10,789 nucleotides of DNA from an uncultured Clostridium sp. (GTDB lineage Bacteria > Bacillota > Clostridia > TANB77 > CAG-508). Location of the stretch: contig USDF01000048.1 of NCBI GenBank assembly GCA_900553405.1, forward strand, positions 1 through 10,789, given 5' to 3'. Of the stretch, positions 5,801-10,789 are shown in pieces; position 1 is the stretch's first letter, and every line of letters starts with the position of its first letter. Under the pieces are notes generated by a model. That model had not been told where the DNA came from. It did not search any database and saw only the letters and a list, made by a program, of their open reading frames with translations. A program made the translations under genes and the position numbers.

Positions 5801-8402
5801 CTGCTAATATTCTAGGTGTATTTACCCATTTATAGTAACTATCTATAAGGAATATAGCAGGTACTGGGTATAATTCTACTGAATAGTCTGTTTTTGAATT
5901 TTCTTTGTAGTTTATTGTATATGCATCTATCATGCAATCTTGTACATATTGAATCATACTTTTTACTGTACTATCATTTGTATTTATTCCATCTTCTAAA
6001 CTTAAGTTTCCAAATTCATCTATTACATGTTTTTCTGTTTTTTGGTATGTTCCATCTGGTTGTAACCTATAACCTTGTAGCTCTAGTTTTGTAAATGTTT
6101 TATTAGTTCTAGTACTGTTGCCTTGGGTTATTTTGTAGTTTTCTGGTGATGAACCTATACTTTCAAACACTTTATTGTAGCTTTCTCTATATTCTTTTCT
6201 TAATACATTATCTTTATTTGGATCTGATATTCTATCTTGTGCATTTGAATTTACTTGCCAGTTACTACCACCCCAAGTATTTGCACTAGAGAATGTTGTT
6301 GGTTGATAATATTGTCCATTATATGTAAATTTTACATAATATTGATACATTGCATTTAGTCCATAAAAACGATATTCTCCATTACTATCTGTTCTTGTTG
6401 AGCCTATTTCTGAGCCATCTTGTCTATATAGTGTTACTTGCATGTTTGAAATCTTTTTGTCTCCCTCTTTTTCTCCACCATATATTCCATTTGAAACACT
6501 TTCTTTTCCACCTTTAGCATCTTCCCAAGTGTAGCCACCTAGTTCCATTGAAAGGCTTATGCTTACATCTCTACTTTCTATTGCATAGTTTCTTTTTCCA
6601 TCTTTTGCAATTGTTAAAGTTTGAGCACTTAATCCTGATTCTTCTGGCTCATCACCTTGTTTGATATATGGTTGGTAAACTGTTATTGTGTCAAATCTTA
6701 TTGATATAGTTCTATTTAAATATATATCTCTTTTATCATATTCTATATGTGTTCCTATTAATTTACCAGTTTCATCATAGTCTGGAACTGGATGTGCAGT
6801 ATCTGGGTCATCTTCTGTATCCGTATATCCTTTTAAATATTCAGCATAAAGAGATACAGTTCCTACAGCCATTTTGTATTCTCCCATTGTATCACAATAT
6901 CCATAATATTTATATATGTCTGCGTAAGTATCTAGTTGTGTATAATCTATGTTTGTTCCATTTATATATTCAAATTGTACATCTAAATTTACCGATGTCG
7001 CATAGCCTATACTTGAAGCAGAAAATTTAATAAAGAATTTTTCACCTGCTTTTGGATAATGTTTTTGCATTCCATTTGCACCTGGTACTTCTGTTCCACC
7101 TTGCTCTAATATTATTTCAAAATCTCTATGTGTTTCATCATATATAAGTGAACCATTATTTATACTTAAAGATTTTACATAACTTATGTCTTCTGCTGTA
7201 TAGTCTGGATAATTTAAAGAGAATGGTCCTACTATATATTGTTGGTTTGCTCTATCTGCTATTACTTGTGCTAAACTTGAGTTTATAGATGCATCAAATC
7301 TTTGAGATGCAAATTCAGCATATTTTTGTGAATTTGCATATAGTGTTCTACCATTTGCTGTACCTTTGCTTGGCGTTTGCCCAAGTGCTAACCAATATGC
7401 TGTTTGCATATCATTTAAACTATATTTTTTACCATATTCTGTTCTTTCTCCATATGCATTTTCAAGTGAAGTTAGTATATATGCTTTTTGATCATTTGAA
7501 TAACTTCCACTACCAACTTGTGTATATCTATCATCTGCACTTGGTGAAGTTTCTAGTACAACAAATTCTGGACCATCTGTTTCTGTTATTCCTTTTTCTG
7601 TATAACCACCATGGTCTATATCAGAGCTATATCTGCTTGGCCAAATAGCTTTTGATAAACGCTCGAACAATCTTTGCATATTCATATAACTTTGATTTCT
7701 TGCATCTGACAAACTTTCTCCCTCAGCACCTCCCCATATGTAGTACCCTGAAATATTTATCATGTTTTCTGGAGAATTTCTTGATCCTATATAATATCCT
7801 ATTGCATCTCTCCCACCTGGAAAGTATGGAGTTATTGTATATTTTAAGCTATTTTCATCTGCGGATGAAGAAGTTGCCGTACCATCATACCTACTTCCTG
7901 TGTAATATGTACTGTCTCCTATTAATCCTCTTACATATACTTTAAATTCTCTTTCTACATCTCTAAGTATATTTCCTACAGGTCTTCCTACCATTGGTAT
8001 TATTTCTGTGCCTTGTATTATGGTTTCTCCTGGTACCAAATAATGTATATCTGGGTCATAATGTCCATATCTTACATATGATCCATGTTCTGCACAATAA
8101 ATTACATTTCCTTCTGCATTTGCTTGCCAAGAACCTTGTCTTGTCCAAGAATTTCTTGAACTTGGAAGATTTACATATCTGCCAGATGTTCCTACATAAT
8201 ATTGTGGAAACATACCAGTTGAACCACTAATATTATTTTGTGGCATATTTGCCTCTGTATTATTCCAAGTTTTAGGTACTTCATTATCTGTTTGTATTCT
8301 CTCATCTGCAAAAGATAAGCAATTTATAGAAAAGACAGATAATATGACTGCTAATATTATTAATAACTTGCTTATTATTTTGTTTTCTTTAAAATTTTTC
8401 AT
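2862..8402 (-). CDS. 1846-residue membrane-anchored surface protein with thioester-like head and two SdrD B-like/DUF11-like stalk units
   Basis: The start is the ATG at 8400-8402, with AAAGGAG 8 nt upstream. Residues 1-32 are a signal peptide (cleavage probably LSFA/DER). The head (33-600) has VIYCAEHG with Cys103 and NDMQTAYWLAL with Gln333 and Trp337, like the Cys and TQxAxW motif of Gram-positive thioester adhesin domains that bind host surfaces covalently; the 230-residue spacing is longer than usual. Stalk unit A: SdrD B-like fold at about 620-705 (GGYTWED, TDSNGEYRFYGL), a long insert, then LGVERREESDLAIKKDV (886-902) and a DUF11-like domain to about 1140. Unit B: ISGSVWED (1205-1212), DGTYAFKSFMPGKYVVRF (1305-1322), LGLEERPKAQLAIDKEV (1537-1553) and a DUF11-like domain to about 1800. 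LPPFG (1809-1813) precedes a membrane segment (about 1818-1839) and a basic tail, KKKVLIK. It follows the upstream surface-protein gene by 16 nt and is probably cotranscribed. Surface location is well supported; adhesion is inferred. Confidence 0.93.
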   Translation of the reverse strand: MKNFKENKIISKLLIILAVILSVFSINCLSFADERIQTDNEVPKTWNNTEANMPQNNISGSTGMFPQYYVGTSGRYVNLPSSRNSWTRQGSWQANAEGNVIYCAEHGSYVRYGHYDPDIHYLVPGETIIQGTEIIPMVGRPVGNILRDVEREFKVYVRGLIGDSTYYTGSRYDGTATSSSADENSLKYTITPYFPGGRDAIGYYIGSRNSPENMINISGYYIWGGAEGESLSDARNQSYMNMQRLFERLSKAIWPSRYSSDIDHGGYTEKGITETDGPEFVVLETSPSADDRYTQVGSGSYSNDQKAYILTSLENAYGERTEYGKKYSLNDMQTAYWLALGQTPSKGTANGRTLYANSQKYAEFASQRFDASINSSLAQVIADRANQQYIVGPFSLNYPDYTAEDISYVKSLSINNGSLIYDETHRDFEIILEQGGTEVPGANGMQKHYPKAGEKFFIKFSASSIGYATSVNLDVQFEYINGTNIDYTQLDTYADIYKYYGYCDTMGEYKMAVGTVSLYAEYLKGYTDTEDDPDTAHPVPDYDETGKLIGTHIEYDKRDIYLNRTISIRFDTITVYQPYIKQGDEPEESGLSAQTLTIAKDGKRNYAIESRDVSISLSMELGGYTWEDAKGGKESVSNGIYGGEKEGDKKISNMQVTLYRQDGSEIGSTRTDSNGEYRFYGLNAMYQYYVKFTYNGQYYQPTTFSSANTWGGSNWQVNSNAQDRISDPNKDNVLRKEYRESYNKVFESIGSSPENYKITQGNSTRTNKTFTKLELQGYRLQPDGTYQKTEKHVIDEFGNLSLEDGINTNDSTVKSMIQYVQDCMIDAYTINYKENSKTDYSVELYPVPAIFLIDSYYKWVNTPRILAVNGIGGISILYDNAYYINLGVERREESDLAIKKDVDKVTLEINGQTHTYTYDTLENKANAENQWDISVRLSDAYYNTNYSRELYKSDYIYKASMYGSRVAELGKTKDDELEVYITYKIMVRNQALSVQTRLDELVDYYDQDLEYIDNRSYIEIKRGENQGKYTTKANATSRYGKNTETKITGYDNLYVTGLSNNAQKITNQGENEGQPIEKGIYLEAGQTAYVYLTFKVKKDTMDGEDWVRLDEELVSGTAIGVGKENIAEVNGYTTRYANGTKVPNIGDVSLKPAGIVDRDSNPGNLNAADVPKDGTIRYENFEDDTDKAPNIRIILYRNDDETRVISGSVWEDERNKTIEVTTTGDGERKEETLINGVTVQLVELMENGKEYVWREFGAPATNLGQEIGGTNTIGKGTGTGTINSETPIINYRNLIPNYEFADSHDGTYAFKSFMPGKYVVRFIYGDTEKTVLTKDANTSVNKTLGKSGLNSKSYNGQDYKSTTYQTGIEQTRKYIWREKSTWVQGNEILGKVLTEVTAYDKTNSDHNETTTVPTLDTNGNVDTSKQKGYYYDITASDKANNVSDAKDIESRRNEVIDYSDDNAINHIAEVLVSHRELPEYLGNSYNTTQLQSLIDELIDRTKMKAETGLISVELEYDQVGTDGNKKDNKYKIENVDLGLEERPKAQLAIDKEVTNVKLTLADGSVLFDAKDTAQNVLWREHNQYKVGYKGNFMDSDLFGNIVNIRNKNSSKFGLIQLSMDEELMHGATIKVTYKITVSNVGEVDYKDNCFYYTGIVKDKNTIVTTKANQVIDYVANNLQFNVSENSNWKVIDNEKLLSDGLVNNELKEIVDRYNTIIITENLGTDLVPTLYKDKINKNAKDNVSVPLVLTQLITSENDTDDLTYSNVVEIVKTSNIVGRRNEYSVVGNQDATKLPQELDADKAEVVKILPPFGNAIDYILIAVFAIGVVGIITIGIIFIKKKVLIK

Positions 8403-8410
8403 ATAATCTA

Positions 8411-8417
8411 CTCCTTT
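8411..8417 (-). promoter_or_regulatory. Ribosome binding site of the 1846-residue gene
   Basis: The minus strand reads AAAGGAG with 8 nt to the ATG. It fills most of the 16-nt gap between the two surface-protein genes and touches the upstream stop codon, which supports cotranscription and possible translational coupling. Confidence 0.85.
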
Positions 8418-8418
8418 C

Positions 8419-10789
8419 CTATTTTATTACCTTTTTATTTATGAAATATGCTCCTATGCATATTCCTGTAATTGCTACAACTACTATAGCTGTTATTGCT
8501 ATTACTTCACCTGTTTTTATTGTAATTAAAACATCTGCTGAAGACATATCATCTTCTCCCGTTTTTTTGTTTCCTGCTGTTGAGTCATAGTCTTGCAATC
8601 CTAAATCGTTATAAGCTTCATAAATTTCTGCTGTATTGTTATATAATCCTAAATTGTTTTCTGTCATTTTTTTAGTTAATGTTAATGTTACTTCTTTACT
8701 TTCTCCTGGTTTTATTAATGTATTTGCTAAGCTTGAATTGTAAAGTTCTCCATTTCCATTTGTATACCAATCGCTATTTAGCTCTGAATTGAATTTCATT
8801 TCACTTGGCATATAATCTACAATTTTTTTAACATATCCTGCTATTGCACCTTCGTTTGTTACCTTTAGTTTGTATTCTACTATTATGCTCGTATTATTTA
8901 TATCTTTTCCTATTAGGTCTTTTTTAGCAAGTTTTACATCATTGTAACTATATACTTCTGTTTCGTTTCCTGTTTGTACTGTTATTTTTGTTACTGTTTT
9001 ATCTAGTTTTAAGTCAAATTTTGGATTTGAAACCAAACCTAAGTCTATATTGTAAACGTTGTTAGTTGTTACATTTATTTCTTCTGTTATAGCTGCTGTT
9101 CTTGTTTCTCCATTTATTGTTATTTTGCTATCTATTGCATCTGAGTTTATGCTTTCATCTACTCCTGATTTTCTATAAGTTGTAGCACTATAATTTGCTG
9201 TATTGTATAAAAATATAGCTGTATATTTTCCTTTTGAAATTTTTGTAAATGTGTAACTTCCTTCTTTATCCGTTACCGCTTTTAGTATATCTCCTGTTTC
9301 GTTTGTTACAAGTGTACCTGTTTGATTATTAAATAATAGTACTTCTACATCTTGTATTCTTTTTTCATTTTCGTCTTTAATACCATCATTGTTTGTATCT
9401 TCCCAAACTTGTCCCATTATTCTTTTTGTTTGACTATTTTGGTTATCATCTATATCTTTATAATCAAATTTATCTATTATATGTGTATATGAAGATGATT
9501 CTATAGGATCAATTCCTTCATATTCTAGTCTTAATTTGTTTGATATTTTCTTTGTTTCTTCTAATGGATTTGCTGTAGCATTTACTTCTAGTGTAACTAT
9601 CTCTTTTCCTAATAGTGATATATTCATATTTTCCTTATAAGTATTTTGCGTTTTTCCATTTGCTCTTTTTAATACCATACTACTTAGAGAAAGTTCTTCT
9701 GGTAGTATTTCTGTTAGTTTTACATTATATAAGTCTACATTTGATAAGTTTTCTATTGTAAAAATATATTTTAAATCTTCATATGCTGTAATATGAGCAT
9801 TTTCTGTAATGTTAGAAGTTTGTGTAATTTTAAATCCTATTTTTCCAATTTCTATTGACTCAACTTCTATTTTTTGTACATTTGTGCCTTTTCCATATAC
9901 TTTTGCATCTATATTTACTTTTTTGTCGTAAACGTTTGCATCTAATGTGCCTACTTTTGCTTTTATATAAATTAGTTTTGCATTTCTATCTATGTCATTT
10001 ATATTTACTTTTATTTTTCTTTCGTTTTTGTTATAGTCATATGTTACTGAATTTGTAATATCTGTTTCGTTTTTGTTTATTCTTTGTTTTACTTCTATTC
10101 CCTGATATTCTAATTCTTTTGGTAATGTTACTTCTACTACTGTTTGTTCTTGTGCCTCATCAGTATTAGAAGACAACACTTCTATTGAATACATAATTTC
10201 TTTGCCTTCTTTTAATACAGGTTCATTGTCTATTATGTTTGTTGTTGTAATATATGATGTTTTTCCTACTTTATTTTTTATTGTATTAGTTTCTAATTCT
10301 CCTGATATATTATTTGCTGTTATTTTAAATTTTGTTTCAGATATACTTTCTTCATAAATTAAGCTAGCTCTCATCATTAGTTCTTTTGTTATAGTTTGAT
10401 TTGGAGCAATAGATCCAAAGCTTAGATTAATTTCATTTTCACTAGCTCCAATTGTCTCATAACCTGTATTTGATTCACTGCTTTCTTCCACATATGAAAG
10501 TGCTTTTGGTACTGTGAATTTTGCAACTACGTTCTCTGCATTTTCTGTTCCTGTATTTTTTATAGTTAATGTATATTTAACTATATCTCCTACTAGTAAT
10601 TGTTGTTCTTCTGGTATGTTTGAAGTTAATGATGCTTCTATTACTGGACCACTACCTGTTGTAACTCCTACTTTTACTGAAATCTCCTTATCTTGTATTG
10701 TTCCAGTTTCTAAGTTATTGTTAAAGTATACTGCATAATTTCCATATGCTGATGCATTATGTTGTAAGTTTGCTGGTATTTGTGCTTCA
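8419..10789 (-). CDS. Membrane-anchored surface protein with DUF11-like and SdrD B-like domains (5' end beyond the window)
   Basis: The frame is open from the stop at 8419-8421 to the right edge, so 789 C-terminal residues are visible and the start is not. The GTG at 10489-10491 is internal: upstream codons continue a convincing DUF11-like strand pattern (GDIVKYTLTIKNTGTENAEN, visible residues about 64-83). Domains in visible numbering: DUF11-like repeats at about 48-160, 175-310 and 318-440; an SdrD B-like domain at about 457-540 beginning RIMGQVWEDTNNDG, with a calcium-type loop DTNNDGIKDENE (463-474) and the EGSYTFTKISKGKYTAIF core; a shared linker LGLVSNPKFDLKLDKTV (583-599); and a last DUF11-like domain to about 745. 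A membrane segment (about 759-782) ends in the tail INKKVIK, and ITIKTGE precedes it. It is the first visible gene of an operon with the 1846-residue protein. Such domains build rigid, protease-resistant stalks outside the cell. Surface anchoring is well supported; the head domain and ligand are unseen. Confidence 0.9.
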   Translation of the reverse strand, partial: EAQIPANLQHNASAYGNYAVYFNNNLETGTIQDKEISVKVGVTTGSGPVIEASLTSNIPEEQQLLVGDIVKYTLTIKNTGTENAENVVAKFTVPKALSYVEESSESNTGYETIGASENEINLSFGSIAPNQTITKELMMRASLIYEESISETKFKITANNISGELETNTIKNKVGKTSYITTTNIIDNEPVLKEGKEIMYSIEVLSSNTDEAQEQTVVEVTLPKELEYQGIEVKQRINKNETDITNSVTYDYNKNERKIKVNINDIDRNAKLIYIKAKVGTLDANVYDKKVNIDAKVYGKGTNVQKIEVESIEIGKIGFKITQTSNITENAHITAYEDLKYIFTIENLSNVDLYNVKLTEILPEELSLSSMVLKRANGKTQNTYKENMNISLLGKEIVTLEVNATANPLEETKKISNKLRLEYEGIDPIESSSYTHIIDKFDYKDIDDNQNSQTKRIMGQVWEDTNNDGIKDENEKRIQDVEVLLFNNQTGTLVTNETGDILKAVTDKEGSYTFTKISKGKYTAIFLYNTANYSATTYRKSGVDESINSDAIDSKITINGETRTAAITEEINVTTNNVYNIDLGLVSNPKFDLKLDKTVTKITVQTGNETEVYSYNDVKLAKKDLIGKDINNTSIIVEYKLKVTNEGAIAGYVKKIVDYMPSEMKFNSELNSDWYTNGNGELYNSSLANTLIKPGESKEVTLTLTKKMTENNLGLYNNTAEIYEAYNDLGLQDYDSTAGNKKTGEDDMSSADVLITIKTGEVIAITAIVVVAITGICIGAYFINKKVIK

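Noticed and set aside
10489..10491. GTG as the start of the right-edge gene
   Set aside because: The frame stays open for 99 further codons to the window edge, with a DUF11-like strand pattern across the GTG, and no RBS precedes it.
10514..10738. A 74-codon plus-strand frame at the right edge
   Set aside because: It overlaps the open coding frame of the right-edge surface protein on the opposite strand and has no start signals.

Overview
The window is AT-rich, with strong Shine-Dalgarno sites (AGGAGG, AAAGGAG), sigma-A-type promoters (TTGACA or TTGAAA, 17 nt, TATNAT) and Gram-positive secretion signals. This suggests a low-GC Firmicute, most likely an uncultured gut clostridium. That placement is inferred from style and protein families, not from a marker gene. 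The code looks standard: Trp is TGG and the stops are TAG and TAA. All four protein genes lie on the minus strand, so transcription runs from the right edge to the left.

Right part (2862-10789): a two-gene operon of giant surface proteins. The upstream gene has its 5' end outside the window. Its visible 789 residues are a stack of DUF11-like beta domains, one SdrD B-like domain with an intact DxNxDG-type loop, a last DUF11-like domain and a C-terminal membrane anchor. Only 16 nt after its stop begins a 1846-residue protein with a signal peptide, a large N-terminal head, two rounds of an SdrD B-like plus DUF11-like stalk unit, and a membrane anchor. The head carries a Cys and an MQTAYW motif that resemble the thioester (TED) domains of Gram-positive adhesins. 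A rho-independent terminator closes the operon.

Middle (2090-2814): a 210-residue lipoprotein with its own near-consensus promoter, which starts 2 nt beyond the U tract of the preceding terminator. A perfect 15-bp palindrome sits over its -10 box and start point. Its codon use differs from its neighbours (all four Gln codons are CAG, whereas those spot-checked next door are CAA), so it may be a transferred gene.

Gap (1382-2089): about 700 nt without a supported gene. It holds a promoter for the left gene, two 10-bp direct repeats exactly 21 bp apart, a small palindrome, a plus-strand terminator-like hairpin that serves no visible gene, a frame broken by two stops, and a perfect 18-bp-stem hairpin.

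Left part (1-1367): the first 455 residues of another secreted beta-rich surface protein, with its own promoter and RBS and its C-terminus outside the window. The region is therefore a cell-surface cluster: large anchored stalk proteins, a small lipoprotein between them, and probable roles in adhesion or envelope structure.
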